64,000 nucleotides of DNA from Pedobacter kyonggii (GCF_004310665.1 NZ_SIXF01000001.1:310001-374000); one strand, 5' to 3'. Positions 1 to 9,459 are shown, counted from the stretch's first letter. Program-made: numbers and translations. The notes: generated by a model not told the origin, from the letters alone.

Positions 1-477
1 TAATAGGAAACCAGTTGAGAAAGCACCCATTAGGAAATACTTTAAAGAAGCTTCGTTAGAGGCAAAATCCTTTTTACGGATACCAGCCAAAATGTATAAA
101 CTCACCGACATGATTTCTAAGCCTACAAATAACATGGCCATATTTTTATACGATACCATCATGATCATTCCGGCAAGTGCGAAAAGAATCAAGGTAAAAT
201 ATTCGGCTATGTTATCGCTTTTAGCATGGAAATAGTTCTGTGTTAATAAAAAGATTAAAAGTGTACCGATAATACAGATCCCGGAAAATGCCAGGGCGAA
301 GTTATCTGTCTGCATCATTCCGAAATGAACAGCATTGCCATTCCATGCACAAAAAGTAAATCCCAGTGCAGTAAGTAAGCCAACAACGGTAAGTGGTAGT
401 AATGCTTTATTTGCCTTAAACAAACCTGCATAAAGCACTATAAAAGCTGTTATACTAATGGTTATAATAATATTCAT
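1..477 (-). CDS. nuoN: NADH-quinone oxidoreductase subunit N (5' part only)
   Basis: Membrane subunit of complex I, one of the three antiporter-like proton channels (L, M, N). The minus-strand frame opens with ATG at 477, three bases after the nuoM stop, and stays open to the window edge, so only about 159 N-terminal residues are present. They read as successive hydrophobic helices and include the stretch LFVGLEIMSVSLYILAG, whose glutamate in a membrane helix is typical of the NuoN/M/L family. Its position as the last gene after nuoM fits the usual A-to-N order. Start and identity are clear; the C-terminal half is not visible. Confidence 0.93.
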   Translation of the reverse strand, partial: MNIIITISITAFIVLYAGLFKANKALLPLTVVGLLTALGFTFCAWNGNAVHFGMMQTDNFALAFSGICIIGTLLIFLLTQNYFHAKSDNIAEYFTLILFALAGMIMMVSYKNMAMLFVGLEIMSVSLYILAGIRKKDFASNEASLKYFLMGAFSTGFLL

Positions 478-480
478 TGC

Positions 481-1944
481 TTAATTTACTGTGTTTAATT
501 TTTGATTTACCTGTTCTAATAAATGTTGTACAGATGCCTCTGTTAAGTGCAAGATTGGTTTCGGATAAACACCCAAAACAATAATTAACGCACATATTGT
601 ATAAAGAACCAATTTTTCGGTTCCTTTAATATCGGTGAAAGTGATGGTTAAGCTGTTGGTTTCGCCCAACATTACATTTTGGTACATGCGTAACATGTAA
701 ACCGCACCAAAGATAATGGTTAATCCTGCAATAGCTGCTGCCCAAATGCCGTAGTTGTAAACGCCCATTAGCAATAAAAACTCACCAATAAATCCGTTTG
801 TTCCCGGCAAAGCTACAGTGCCTAAAACAATGATCAGAAAAGTAAGTGCCAGCTGTGGTGCTACTTTCGCAATCCCGCCCAACTCTTCAATTTTATTGGT
901 TTTAACTCGGGAGAAGATGATATCTAAAACAAAGAATAAACCCACTACATTAATACCATGACTCAGCATCTGCACCATTGCACCTTGCATGCCTTGCTGG
1001 TTGAAAGCAAAAATACCTGCTGAGATTAATCCAACGTGAGCAATTGACGAATAAGCTACTAAACGTTTAGCATCCTTTTGTGTAAAAGCAATCAGCGAAG
1101 CGTAAACGATACCGATGATTGATAGAATGATAGCCACTTGGCCCCAATCGTGAACGCCAGCCGGAACAATTGGCAGCAACCATCTAATTACACCATAAAT
1201 ACCCATTTTTAACATGATACCCGATAACAGCATAGTTCCTTGTGTAGGTGCCGCGGTATAAGTATCAGGTTGCCAGGTGTGGAAAGGGAAAATTGGCATC
1301 TTAATGGCAAAAGCGATAAAGAAAGCCCAGAAAATCCATCCTTGTTGTGCACCATCTAAGTTTAAAGCGTAAAAAGCCTGAATATCAAAATTTTGTACCG
1401 GGTTATGGAGATATAGGTAAATTATACCCATCAACATAAATAAAGAACCTGCAATAGTGTAAACGAAAAATTTCATGTTGATCCGTATGCGGTCTTTTCC
1501 TCCCCAAATGGCACAGATGAAATAAATCGGAATTAATGCTGCTTCCCATCCGATATAGAACAAGAACGCATCTAATGCAGTAAATACCAATAACAGGCCA
1601 CACTGCATAAATAAAATCAACGCATAAAATGCAGCCGGATTTCTATACTCGTGGTTGTAGCTCGATAAAATTATAATCGGCACCAATAGATTGGTTAGCA
1701 ATACCACAAGCATGCTGATTCCATCGATACCTGCGTGGAAATTGATGCCTAAATCTGCAATCCATGGCAAATTAACCTCAAATTGGGTACTTGCATTTGG
1801 AATGAAATTACAGGCGATAACCAAAGCCAAACCTAAAGAAACAACCGAAAATATGGTCGAAACTATTTTAGCCGACTTACCAGCAAATGCAGTAACAATT
1901 GCACCTACAAGCGGAAGAAATATAAGTAGTAAAAGTTGTTCCAT
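481..1944 (-). CDS. nuoM: NADH-quinone oxidoreductase subunit M
   Basis: Antiporter-like proton-pumping subunit of complex I in the inner membrane, 487 residues, about 14 predicted helices. Family signatures seen are FYIGWEAALIPIYFICAIWGG (conserved helix-5 glutamate, near residue 133), FAIKMPIFPFHTWQPD (lysine and PxxPFHxWLPD-like motif near 220) and VAYSSIAHVG (near 297). Length is normal for NuoM. It lies 20 bp downstream of nuoL and 3 bp upstream of nuoN, so it is cotranscribed with them. Nothing unusual is seen. Confidence 0.97.
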   Translation of the reverse strand: MEQLLLLIFLPLVGAIVTAFAGKSAKIVSTIFSVVSLGLALVIACNFIPNASTQFEVNLPWIADLGINFHAGIDGISMLVVLLTNLLVPIIILSSYNHEYRNPAAFYALILFMQCGLLLVFTALDAFLFYIGWEAALIPIYFICAIWGGKDRIRINMKFFVYTIAGSLFMLMGIIYLYLHNPVQNFDIQAFYALNLDGAQQGWIFWAFFIAFAIKMPIFPFHTWQPDTYTAAPTQGTMLLSGIMLKMGIYGVIRWLLPIVPAGVHDWGQVAIILSIIGIVYASLIAFTQKDAKRLVAYSSIAHVGLISAGIFAFNQQGMQGAMVQMLSHGINVVGLFFVLDIIFSRVKTNKIEELGGIAKVAPQLALTFLIIVLGTVALPGTNGFIGEFLLLMGVYNYGIWAAAIAGLTIIFGAVYMLRMYQNVMLGETNSLTITFTDIKGTEKLVLYTICALIIVLGVYPKPILHLTEASVQHLLEQVNQKLNTVN

Positions 1945-1964
1945 TATTTAATTTTGAACCCTTT

Positions 1965-3866
1965 TTATATGTAATAAAATGTATATGCAAGTAATGCGAT
2001 GATACCAAATACCATCATAAATATATAGAAACCCACGTTTCCACTTTGTAGCAAACGAATACCTTTACTGGCTTCGTTTGTACTCCACCCAAGTCCGTTC
2101 ACAATTCCATCGATAAATTTGTTATCGATAATTCTGTAAAAGAATTTTGAAAGTGCATCTAACGGTTTAGTGATCAAGAAATCATAAATCTCATCCAAAT
2201 AGAATTTATTGTACGATAATTTTGCAAGTGCAGAACGCGGCGCTTCATCAGCAACAGGAACGTGTGCACCTTTTACATATCGGGTATAAGCGTATAGTAA
2301 CGCAATTATGGCAGCGGCTACCGAAACACCCATTAAACCATATTCTGTAGCATGACTTAAATCTAATTCATGTTGTGCAACACCTGCTCCCGCTAACCAA
2401 TGTGCCAACCACTCGTTTCCACCAAAAACGTGCGGAAGATTGATTGCTCCACCAATTGCCGCAAGAATAGCTAAAATGATTAAAGGTAAAGTCATTGCTG
2501 TTGGAGATTCGTGGATATGGCTTTCTGCATGGTGTGTACCACGGTATTTTCCGGAGAAAGTAAGGAACATCATCCTGAACATATAAAATGCAGTTAGGAA
2601 CGCCGTTAATACACCGATTCCCCAAAGAACCGGACTATATTGGAAAGCATGGGCCAAAATTTCGTCCTTCGAGAAGAAACCAGAGAACGGAGGTAAACCA
2701 GCAATGGCAATAGTACCGATCATCATGGTGGCAAAAGTAGTTTTAAGTTTTCCCTTTAATCCGCCCATGTGACGCATATCCTGCTCATGGTGCATAGCAT
2801 GAATAACTGAACCTGCACCTAAGAATAATAATGCTTTAAAGAATGCGTGTGTTAAAACATGGAAAAATGAACCTGTATAAGCACCAACGCCCAGGCCTAA
2901 AAACATATATCCCAATTGCGATACTGTTGAATAAGCCAATACCTTTTTAATATCAGTCTGTGTTAAAGCAATAATTGCCGCAACTAAAGCTGTAGCAGCG
3001 CCAACAATAGCAATAATGTGCTGTGTAAGCGGCGCAAGATCAAACAAGACGCTCGAACGTGCAATCATGTAAATACCAGCGGTTACCATCGTTGCTGCGT
3101 GGATCAAAGCCGAAACTGGCGTTGGTCCGGCCATTGCATCAGGTAACCAAGTAAATAATGGCAACTGTGCCGATTTACCACAGGCACCGATAAACAACAA
3201 TATGGTAATTAAAACCAGTGTATCATTGCCTGGTAACATATTGGCTGCTTGTGGGAAGATTTTAGAGAATTCAACACTTCCAAAAAAGTTGAAAATTAAG
3301 AATACACCTAGCAAAAAGCCTAAATCACCAATACGGTTCATTACAAATGCCTTTTTAGCCGCCGATGCATAAGCACTGTTCGTATACCAGAAACCGATTA
3401 ACAGGTAAGAGCATAAACCTACACCTTCCCAACCGATAAACATGACGATGTAGTTTGATCCCAATACCAATAAAAGCATAAAGAATACAAACAGGTTCAG
3501 ATAAGAGAAAAATTTACCGAATCCAGCATCATCGTGCATATAGCTGGTAGAATATAAATGGATCAGAAAACCAATTCCGGTGATGATCAAAAGCATGATC
3601 GAGCTTAAAGGATCAACCAGGAAAGATAATGGAATGTGTAGTGCACCCGCGCTGATCCAATCGAATAAAAATACTTCGTGAGATTTTTGTGTATCGCCAT
3701 GTAAACTAAAGAAAATAACTATGCTGATAATGAAGGAGGCTAAGATTACCCCGCTTCCGATAATACCAACAAGTCCTTTAGATAAAGAGTTTCTGCCTAG
3801 TCCATTAATTACAAAACCTAAAAAAGGGAGTAACGGAACCAACCAAATCAATTGTTCTATTGTCAT
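1965..3866 (-). CDS. nuoL: NADH-quinone oxidoreductase subunit L
   Basis: Largest membrane subunit of complex I, 633 residues, at the distal end of the membrane arm, with the long lateral helix at its C-terminus. Diagnostic segments are FIGWEGVGLCSYLLIGFWY (near residue 145), the PLFTWLPDAMAGPTPVSALIHAATMV block (near 235) and LAYSTVSQLGYMFLG (near 310). The C-terminal region ends in a hydrophobic helix consistent with the lateral arm. It follows nuoK by 13 bp and precedes nuoM by 20 bp, all on one transcript. Confidence 0.97.
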   Translation of the reverse strand: MTIEQLIWLVPLLPFLGFVINGLGRNSLSKGLVGIIGSGVILASFIISIVIFFSLHGDTQKSHEVFLFDWISAGALHIPLSFLVDPLSSIMLLIITGIGFLIHLYSTSYMHDDAGFGKFFSYLNLFVFFMLLLVLGSNYIVMFIGWEGVGLCSYLLIGFWYTNSAYASAAKKAFVMNRIGDLGFLLGVFLIFNFFGSVEFSKIFPQAANMLPGNDTLVLITILLFIGACGKSAQLPLFTWLPDAMAGPTPVSALIHAATMVTAGIYMIARSSVLFDLAPLTQHIIAIVGAATALVAAIIALTQTDIKKVLAYSTVSQLGYMFLGLGVGAYTGSFFHVLTHAFFKALLFLGAGSVIHAMHHEQDMRHMGGLKGKLKTTFATMMIGTIAIAGLPPFSGFFSKDEILAHAFQYSPVLWGIGVLTAFLTAFYMFRMMFLTFSGKYRGTHHAESHIHESPTAMTLPLIILAILAAIGGAINLPHVFGGNEWLAHWLAGAGVAQHELDLSHATEYGLMGVSVAAAIIALLYAYTRYVKGAHVPVADEAPRSALAKLSYNKFYLDEIYDFLITKPLDALSKFFYRIIDNKFIDGIVNGLGWSTNEASKGIRLLQSGNVGFYIFMMVFGIIALLAYTFYYI

Positions 3867-3879
3867 TCTTATTATATAT

Positions 3880-4209
3880 TTACCACTTAAGGCGATTTAA
3901 AACATTAATATCTACTGATTTCGTATTTCTGTAAACCATTACAATAATCGCTAAGCCTACTGCAACCTCTGCAGCTGCCAAAGCCATAATGAAGAACACG
4001 AAAACCTGTCCTGATGGATCATTGTTATGGACCGAGAATGCTGTTAAAAGTAAGTTAACCGCATTTAGCATCAGCTCAACCGACATAAAAATTACAATGG
4101 CATTTCTGCGGGTAAGTACACCGATTACGCCAATAGAAAAAATAATGGCACTTAAATAGATGTAGTGGTTTAGCGGAACGCCTGCTGCTTGTGTGAATAA
4201 ATTTTCCAT
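3880..4209 (-). CDS. nuoK: NADH-quinone oxidoreductase subunit K
   Basis: Small three-helix membrane subunit of complex I, 109 residues. The family signature is the helix-2 stretch IVIFMSVELMLNAVNLL with its membrane-embedded glutamate, and a second conserved glutamate follows in AAAEVAVGLAIIV. Both belong to the proton-transfer chain in known complexes. The start codon overlaps the nuoJ stop by one base, indicating translational coupling. Length is normal. Confidence 0.97.
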   Translation of the reverse strand: MENLFTQAAGVPLNHYIYLSAIIFSIGVIGVLTRRNAIVIFMSVELMLNAVNLLLTAFSVHNNDPSGQVFVFFIMALAAAEVAVGLAIIVMVYRNTKSVDINVLNRLKW

Positions 4210-4712
4210 TATGCTTCTACCTCATCTCTTTTAGATAATAAAACGGCTCCAACCATTGCTGCCAATAGTAACAGAGATGACAATTCGAATGGCAATAAGA
4301 ATGGGCCAAAAAGCTCCTTGCCCAGATTTTCTACCAATCCTAATCCCGGGTTTTTCAAAATCAATGGGCTGGTAATACTTGCTGATTTTAAAGAACCAAT
4401 TAAGGTTACAACCAAACAACCGCCAGCAATTACACCTACGATTTTGATCAGTGGCGATTTACTCGGTTCGGTTTCTTTGTTCAGGTTAAGTAGCATCAGT
4501 ACAAAAAGGAACAGTACCATAATGGCGCCCATGTAAACGATAAAGTTTACCACCGCTAAAAACTGTGCGTTTAACAGCACATAGTGAACGGTGAAGGTAA
4601 AAAAGGTAAGGATTAAGTACAATACACTGTGGATCGGATTTTTTGCAAAAATCACCAGCAGCGAAAAGATGATACTTAATGTGGCTACGAAATAGAATAC
4701 TTGTGTACTCAT
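4209..4712 (-). CDS. nuoJ: NADH-quinone oxidoreductase subunit J
   Basis: Membrane subunit of complex I, 167 residues with five predicted helices. The segment NFIVYMGAIMVLFLFVLMLLN (near residue 56) is the conserved helix-3 motif of NuoJ, which undergoes a pi-bulge rearrangement in solved structures. It overlaps nuoK by one base. It is separated from upstream nuoI by 127 bp of palindromic repeat sequence, an unusually long gap for this operon. Confidence 0.96.
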   Translation of the reverse strand: MSTQVFYFVATLSIIFSLLVIFAKNPIHSVLYLILTFFTFTVHYVLLNAQFLAVVNFIVYMGAIMVLFLFVLMLLNLNKETEPSKSPLIKIVGVIAGGCLVVTLIGSLKSASITSPLILKNPGLGLVENLGKELFGPFLLPFELSSLLLLAAMVGAVLLSKRDEVEA

Positions 4713-4734
4713 TAATTGTTTATTTATTTATGTT

Positions 4735-4835
4735 CCATGGTCTGTGTCTCCACAAATCATTAATTATCTTTCGTTTCGTGAAGACACGAACCGAGGCTTA
4801 AGATTATTACCATGGTTCGTGTCTTCACGAACCAT
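4735..4835. repeat. Three copies of a GGTTCGTG..CACGAACC palindrome
   Basis: The nuoI-nuoJ gap holds three versions of one palindrome: an imperfect one at about 4739-4758, a partial one at 4771-4792 (TCGTTTCGTGAAGACACGAA...), and a perfect one at 4812-4835 with arms ATGGTTCGTG and CACGAACCAT around TCTT. A fourth copy lies at 7431-7450 beside nuoG. This looks like a REP-type element. As RNA each copy would form a stable hairpin inside the operon transcript, without a following T-run. Confidence 0.8.
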
Positions 4836-4839
4836 TATT

Positions 4840-5343
4840 TTATTTTTTCATTTCCAATGGCGCTTCTACCAACTTATCTTTTCCGTAAATAAAATCCTTA
4901 CGTAAATAATCAGCAGGTACAATCGGCCCATCTAAGTAAATTGCCTCTTTTGGACAAGCTTCTTCACATAATCCACAGAAAATGCAACGCAACATATTGA
5001 TTTCGTAAGTTGCTGCATATTTTTCTTCACGATATAAATCTTTCTCCTCAGGTTTACGCTCTGCGGCAATCATGGTAATGGCTTCAGCAGGACAAGATAA
5101 AGCACATAAACCACATGCAGTACAACGTTCTTTACCATTCTCATCACGTTTTAGCGAGTGCATCCCTCTAAAGTTGGTAGAGAATTCTCGTTCTACTTCA
5201 GGATATCTTATAGTAGCCTCTTTTTTAAATAAGTGACTGATGGTAATGCCCATACCTTTAGCTATTGCCGGGAGGTACATCCGTTCCATAAAGCTCAATG
5301 GCTTTTGTTCCAGTACTTTTTTCTTATTACTTAATGATTCCAT
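4840..5343 (-). CDS. nuoI: NADH-quinone oxidoreductase subunit I
   Basis: Peripheral-arm subunit of complex I, 167 residues, carrying two [4Fe-4S] clusters (N6a and N6b) that pass electrons towards the quinone site. Both ferredoxin motifs are visible: CTACGLCALSCP near residue 56 and CIFCGLCEEACP near 101. An N-terminal amphipathic segment anchors it to the membrane. It starts 2 bp after the nuoH stop. The 127-bp palindromic spacer separates it from nuoJ. Confidence 0.97.
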   Translation of the reverse strand: MESLSNKKKVLEQKPLSFMERMYLPAIAKGMGITISHLFKKEATIRYPEVEREFSTNFRGMHSLKRDENGKERCTACGLCALSCPAEAITMIAAERKPEEKDLYREEKYAATYEINMLRCIFCGLCEEACPKEAIYLDGPIVPADYLRKDFIYGKDKLVEAPLEMKK

Positions 5344-5345
5344 AA

Positions 5346-6383
5346 TTAAAACTTCTCAATAATCGCAATCACAACACCTGTTATTATAATATTGGCAATA
5401 GCCAAAGGTATTAAACCTTTCCAACCTAAATTCATCAATTGATCGTAACGGAAACGAGGGATTGTCCAACGCACCCACATGAAGAAAAAGATGAAAGCAC
5501 ATATTTTACCGAAGAAAACTGCTGTACCAAAAAGCGGTGCCCATGTTGGGCCTAACCACACCGCCATCGAATCCATGCCAGGGTAATTATAACCACCCCA
5601 GTATAAAGCCGCCATTACCGCAGATGATACAAACATGTTGATATACTCAGCAAATAGGTAAAAACCTAATTTCATCGACGAGTATTCTGTATGGTAACCA
5701 CCGATTAGTTCTGTTTCGCATTCCGGCAAATCAAATGGCGCACGGTTGGTTTCTGCGAATGAACAAACCATAAAGATTAAAAATCCAAGTGGTTGATATA
5801 ACACATTCCATCTCCATCCATGCTGCTGATCAACGATTTCTTTTAAGCTTAAGGTATTGGTCATTAAAAGCAAAGCGATGATCGATAATCCCATTGCGAT
5901 TTCATAACTGATGTTCTGTGAAGCCGCACGGATGGCACTTAACAAAGAGTATTTGTTGTTTGATGCCCATCCACCGATCATTACACCATAAACACCTAAA
6001 GATACGACTCCAAAAATGTATAAAACACCAACGTTGATATCTGAAACCTGCAGTGGAATAGTTTTGCCAGCAATTAAAACAGGGCTACCCCATGGAATAA
6101 CTGCAGTACCGATACAGGCACAAAGCAAAGCCAAACCAGGGCCAGCGATAAACAAAAATCTGTTTGATGATGTTGGAATAATTTCCTCTTTCATAAACAT
6201 TTTTAAACCATCGGCCAAAGGCTGTAAAATACCAAAAGGGCCGGCTCTATCCGGACCTAAACGATCTTGTAAATATGCAGCAACCTTACGTTCTGCATAA
6301 GTAGAATACATGGCAATAACTAAACTGATGCCGAAAATTACAGCTACCAGGATAAATTTTTCTATAACAAAAGCGCTATCCAT
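5346..6383 (-). CDS. nuoH: NADH-quinone oxidoreductase subunit H
   Basis: Membrane subunit of complex I, 345 residues, which forms the quinone-binding chamber with NuoB and NuoD. Signatures seen are AERKVAAYLQDRLGPDRAGP (near residue 30), the quinone-site loop, and SFAETNRAPFDLPECETELIGG (near 208), the acidic loop of all NuoH proteins. About eight membrane helices are predicted and length is normal. It overlaps the nuoG stop by one base, so the two are translationally coupled. Confidence 0.97.
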   Translation of the reverse strand: MDSAFVIEKFILVAVIFGISLVIAMYSTYAERKVAAYLQDRLGPDRAGPFGILQPLADGLKMFMKEEIIPTSSNRFLFIAGPGLALLCACIGTAVIPWGSPVLIAGKTIPLQVSDINVGVLYIFGVVSLGVYGVMIGGWASNNKYSLLSAIRAASQNISYEIAMGLSIIALLLMTNTLSLKEIVDQQHGWRWNVLYQPLGFLIFMVCSFAETNRAPFDLPECETELIGGYHTEYSSMKLGFYLFAEYINMFVSSAVMAALYWGGYNYPGMDSMAVWLGPTWAPLFGTAVFFGKICAFIFFFMWVRWTIPRFRYDQLMNLGWKGLIPLAIANIIITGVVIAIIEKF

Positions 6384-7393
6384 TAGTATTTAACTGTTTT
6401 ATGTAATTCAATTTCATTTGCAGCTTGTAATGCCTCATTTGGCTGAATTACATGCAAAGGTTTTAATGTTTCGTAGTGGTTAGATGCAATTACCGAAGTA
6501 TCATCAATGTGCGTTGGATGTTCAATTACCCAATCAGCAGTTGCTTTTTTATCAAATCGGCAAGTATTGCAAATAAATTCTTCTACTTCTCCAAACTGAT
6601 CTTTACGTGCGGTAACACGTAAAACATCTGCTCCTTTATACCAAAGTGTTACTTTACCGTTACATTTTTCGTGATCACAATTGCGGTGTGCATCAACTGG
6701 TTTGGTAAACCAAACACGGTTTTTAAAACGAAAAGTTTTATCGGTTAAAGCACCTACAGGGCAAACATCGATTACGTTTCCTGAGAAATCGTTATCAACA
6801 GCCTGAGTGATGTAAGTAGAAATTTCTGAGTGGTCGCCACGGTTCAAGATACCATGAACACGTTTGTTTGTAATCTGATCTGCCGTGAAAACACAACGGT
6901 AGCACAAAATACAACGATTCATGTGCAACTGGATTTTATCACCTATATCAATACGCTCAAAAGTACGACGCTCAAACTCATAACGTGTTTTTTGCAAACC
7001 ATGCTCGTAGCCCAAATTCTGCAAATCGCACTCTCCTGCCTGATCGCAAACAGGGCAATCTAGGGGGTGATTAATCAATAAGATCTCTACAACACCTGCA
7101 CGTGCTTCCAAAACTTCTGGTGAAGTAATGTTAAGCACTTCCATCCCATCCATTACAGTTGTGCGGCAAGAAGCCACCAACTTAGGCATTGGACGAGGAT
7201 CTTTTTCCGAACCTTTGGTCACTTTTACGATACAGGTACGGCATTTACCGCCACTGCCTTGTAATTTAGAATAATAGCACATGGCAGGTGGAACGATATC
7301 CCCTCCGATCTGCCTTGCAGCATTCAGAATGGTTGTTCCGTTATCAACCTCTACTGTTATCCCATCTATCGTAACCTTAACTTTTTCACTCAT
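6383..7393 (-). CDS. nuoG: NADH-quinone oxidoreductase subunit G, short form
   Basis: Iron-sulfur subunit of the NADH-dehydrogenase arm, 336 residues. The N-terminal [2Fe-2S] ferredoxin domain is visible (GKCRTC near residue 50), followed by HPLDCPVCDQAGECDLQ (near 108) and the 4Fe-4S pair CILCYRC and DVCPVGALT. After about residue 240 only a short stretch with a CDHEKC and CNTC cysteine set follows. The large molybdopterin-oxidoreductase-like C-terminal domain of classical NuoG (total about 780-910 residues) is absent. Bacteroidota commonly have this short form, so it is not read as a truncation. The nuoG-nuoF gap contains a decayed foreign gene. Confidence 0.94.
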   Translation of the reverse strand: MSEKVKVTIDGITVEVDNGTTILNAARQIGGDIVPPAMCYYSKLQGSGGKCRTCIVKVTKGSEKDPRPMPKLVASCRTTVMDGMEVLNITSPEVLEARAGVVEILLINHPLDCPVCDQAGECDLQNLGYEHGLQKTRYEFERRTFERIDIGDKIQLHMNRCILCYRCVFTADQITNKRVHGILNRGDHSEISTYITQAVDNDFSGNVIDVCPVGALTDKTFRFKNRVWFTKPVDAHRNCDHEKCNGKVTLWYKGADVLRVTARKDQFGEVEEFICNTCRFDKKATADWVIEHPTHIDDTSVIASNHYETLKPLHVIQPNEALQAANEIELHKTVKY

Positions 7394-7430
7394 GGTTAAT
7401 GATATTCTTTTTATTTCTTTATCTCACCTT

Positions 7431-7450
7431 GGTTTGTGTCTCCACGAACC
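7431..7450. repeat. Fourth copy of the GGTTCGTG palindrome
   Basis: The arms GGTTTGTG and CACGAACC match the palindrome family of the nuoI-nuoJ gap. It lies 37 bp upstream of the nuoG start and just beyond the 3' end of the ORF6N pseudogene. It may therefore mark an edge of the inserted segment. Confidence 0.7.
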
Positions 7451-7464
7451 AATTCTATTTTATA

Positions 7465-8000
7465 TTATTTCTTTTTCGAGATTTTATAACCAATTTCTTT
7501 TCTTGGCTGTGCTCTCTGTTCTGGTAGTTCATCAAAATATCTGAATATAACTTCAATGTTTTTATCCTGATTATCTACTTTCTTTTTAATCTTTTCTACT
7601 TCAAGTCTTATTTCTGTATTGCTTAAAACCATTGTTCTAAGCTGTACAAACACATCAATAATTTTTAATACTTACTTCTACCGCCTGTTTGCTTTTTAAA
7701 ACGTTTGATAGTTGCAAAATACCATGTTAGCTAAATGCGAACGGGAGATATTTTGAGTATTTTCCTTGTTCTAAGGTCACAATTTGTGGCCTTAGAACAT
7801 CGTTTTCTTCTTTTGTTAGCTTAAACATAAAGTGTTCTGGGAAACGCTCTATATTTCTTCTAACTTGTTGTTTCAACTGCATGGTTTCCACACCAAAAAG
7901 TTCCGCCAATCTATATCCAACATTACTTTAACTCCTCTAAAAAGATAATTTTGTTTACAATTACCTCATTAGGAATTATTGATGTCTCTTGTTTCGGCAT
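7465..8000 (-). pseudogene. ORF6N-domain protein remnant inside the nuo operon
   Basis: Reading the minus strand from ATG at 8000, the pieces of an ORF6N (KilA-N-like, phage-type DNA-binding) protein appear in order but in shifting frames. They are MPKQETSIIPNEVIVNKI (N-term), then VMLDID, then AELFGVETMQLKQQVRRNIE and ERFPEHFMFKLTKEEN, then a middle part reading QAVEVSIKIIDVFVQLR only if indels are repaired, then MVLSNTEIRLEVEKIKKKVD to the natural end at 7465. At least four single-base shifts are needed, several in A or T runs (for example around 7925 and 7672). It occupies the nuoF-nuoG gap, where complex I operons normally have none. The family identity rests on my recognition of the conserved N-terminal motif. 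It is dead unless the sequence contains many errors. Confidence 0.85.
7768..7798. repeat. Long palindrome within the ORF6N remnant
   Basis: The left arm GTTCTAAGGTCACAA and the right arm TTGTGGCCTTAGAAC are complementary at all but one position across a single central base. On the minus strand this segment encodes the LRPQIVTLE stretch of the ORF6N remnant, so the palindrome lies in former coding sequence. Related palindromes occur just outside the gene at 8016-8040 and 8063-8079. Confidence 0.85.
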
Positions 8001-8015
8001 TTACAAGTTTATTTT

Positions 8016-8079
8016 CTAAGATCACAAATTGTGATCTTAGGTTTTAAATTAAATATTCAACTGGTCGCAAATTGCGACC
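8016..8079. repeat. Two further palindromes upstream of the ORF6N remnant
   Basis: At 8016-8040 there is a perfect 25-bp palindrome with arms CTAAGATCACAA and TTGTGATCTTAG. At 8063-8079 there is GGTCGCAA/TTGCGACC, followed by TTAG. Both share the ...CTAAGnTCnCAA core of the palindrome inside the pseudogene. They lie between the pseudogene's start and the nuoF stop at 8088. Confidence 0.85.
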
Positions 8080-8087
8080 TTAGAATT

Positions 8088-9455
8088 TTATTTCTCTTCC
8101 GTTACCGGAGCTTTCTCAATCGGGGTAGCATAATTTGCAATACCGTAGTTCTGGCTCTGGCTTTTAACCGGTTCTTTAATGTGCCATTCAAATTCATCTC
8201 TGAAGTGACGGATTGCACTGGCTACTGGCCAGGCAGCTGCATCACCCAGGGGACAGATTGTATTTCCTTCAATTTTACGTTGAATATCCCACAATAAATC
8301 AACATCTTCCATGCTACCATGGCCGTGTTCGATTTTGTGCAACACTTTTTCCATCCACCCGGTACCTTCACGGCAAGGTGAACATTGTCCACAGCTTTCG
8401 TGGTGATAAAAACGAGAAAAATTCCAGGTATTTCTAACGATACACTGATCTTCATCAAAAGCAATAAAACCACCTGAACCCATCATGGTTCCGGTAGCAA
8501 ATCCACCTTCAGATAACGATTCGTAACTCATTAAACGAGGTTCGCCGTTGGCATATTTCAAGGTTAAATTAGCAGGTAAAATAGGAACAGATGATCCACC
8601 TGCAACCGTTGCCTTTAAACGTTTACCATTGGCAATACCGCCACAATACTCATCAGAGTAGATAAATTCTTCTACCGGTAAACCCAATTCGATTTCGTAA
8701 ACGCCTGGTTTTACTAGATTACCCGATGCCGATATCAATTTTGTTCCTGTGCTTCTACCGATACCAATTTTTGCATATTCATCGCCACCATCGTTGATAA
8801 TAGGCACAACTGCAGCAATAGATTCAACATTGTTAACCACTGTAGGGCAACCATACAAACCTGCAATTGCCGGAAATGGTGGTTTAATACGTGGATTCCC
8901 TCTTTTACCTTCAAGCGATTCTAACAAAGCCGTTTCTTCACCACAAATGTAAGCGCCGCCGCCTGGCTGAACATATAATTCTAAATCGTAACCCGTTCCT
9001 AAAATATTTTTACCCAACCATCCGGCAGCTTTAGCTTCAGCAATTGCTTTTTCTAAAATGCGAATCTGGGGCATCATCTCACCCCTTACATAGATGTAAG
9101 AGACCTTTGCACCCAATGCGAAACTCGATACAATCATTCCCTCAATTAATGCATGGGGAATATAAGTCATCAAATAACGGTCTTTAAAAGTTCCCGGCTC
9201 TGATTCATCAGCATTGCACACCAAATAACGTGCAACACCTTCTGGTTTAGCCAAAAAGCTCCACTTCATCCCAGTTGGGAAACCCGCACCTCCGCGACCG
9301 CGTAAGCCCGATTTCTTAACTTCTTCAACAATCTCTTCAGGTGTTAAAGTTTTAAGGGCTTTTTCCACAGCACGGTACCCGCCTTTTTGGCGATAGACTT
9401 CAAGTGTATTGATGCCCGGTATGTTTATATGCTCAAGTAACAGTTTTCGAGACAT
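8088..9455 (-). CDS. nuoF: NADH-quinone oxidoreductase subunit F
   Basis: NADH-oxidising subunit of complex I, 455 residues, carrying FMN, the NADH site and cluster N3. Signatures are [16 protein letters not shown] (NADH/FMN binding, near residue 47), [19 protein letters not shown] (near 165) and [12 protein letters not shown] (4Fe-4S ligands, near 335). I place the start at 9455 ([13 protein letters not shown]). The frame stays open 48 bp further upstream, but that part translates a GACT-rich intergenic repeat. Downstream lie 87 bp of palindromes and the ORF6N remnant before nuoG. Confidence 0.95.
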   Translation of the reverse strand: MSRKLLLEHINIPGINTLEVYRQKGGYRAVEKALKTLTPEEIVEEVKKSGLRGRGGAGFPTGMKWSFLAKPEGVARYLVCNADESEPGTFKDRYLMTYIPHALIEGMIVSSFALGAKVSYIYVRGEMMPQIRILEKAIAEAKAAGWLGKNILGTGYDLELYVQPGGGAYICGEETALLESLEGKRGNPRIKPPFPAIAGLYGCPTVVNNVESIAAVVPIINDGGDEYAKIGIGRSTGTKLISASGNLVKPGVYEIELGLPVEEFIYSDEYCGGIANGKRLKATVAGGSSVPILPANLTLKYANGEPRLMSYESLSEGGFATGTMMGSGGFIAFDEDQCIVRNTWNFSRFYHHESCGQCSPCREGTGWMEKVLHKIEHGHGSMEDVDLLWDIQRKIEGNTICPLGDAAAWPVASAIRHFRDEFEWHIKEPVKSQSQNYGIANYATPIEKAPVTEEK

Positions 9456-9459
9456 TTTA

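Noticed and set aside
6383-7393. Truncated nuoG as a pseudogene
   Set aside because: All N-terminal cluster motifs are present, the gene is tightly coupled to nuoH, and short NuoG is usual in Bacteroidota.
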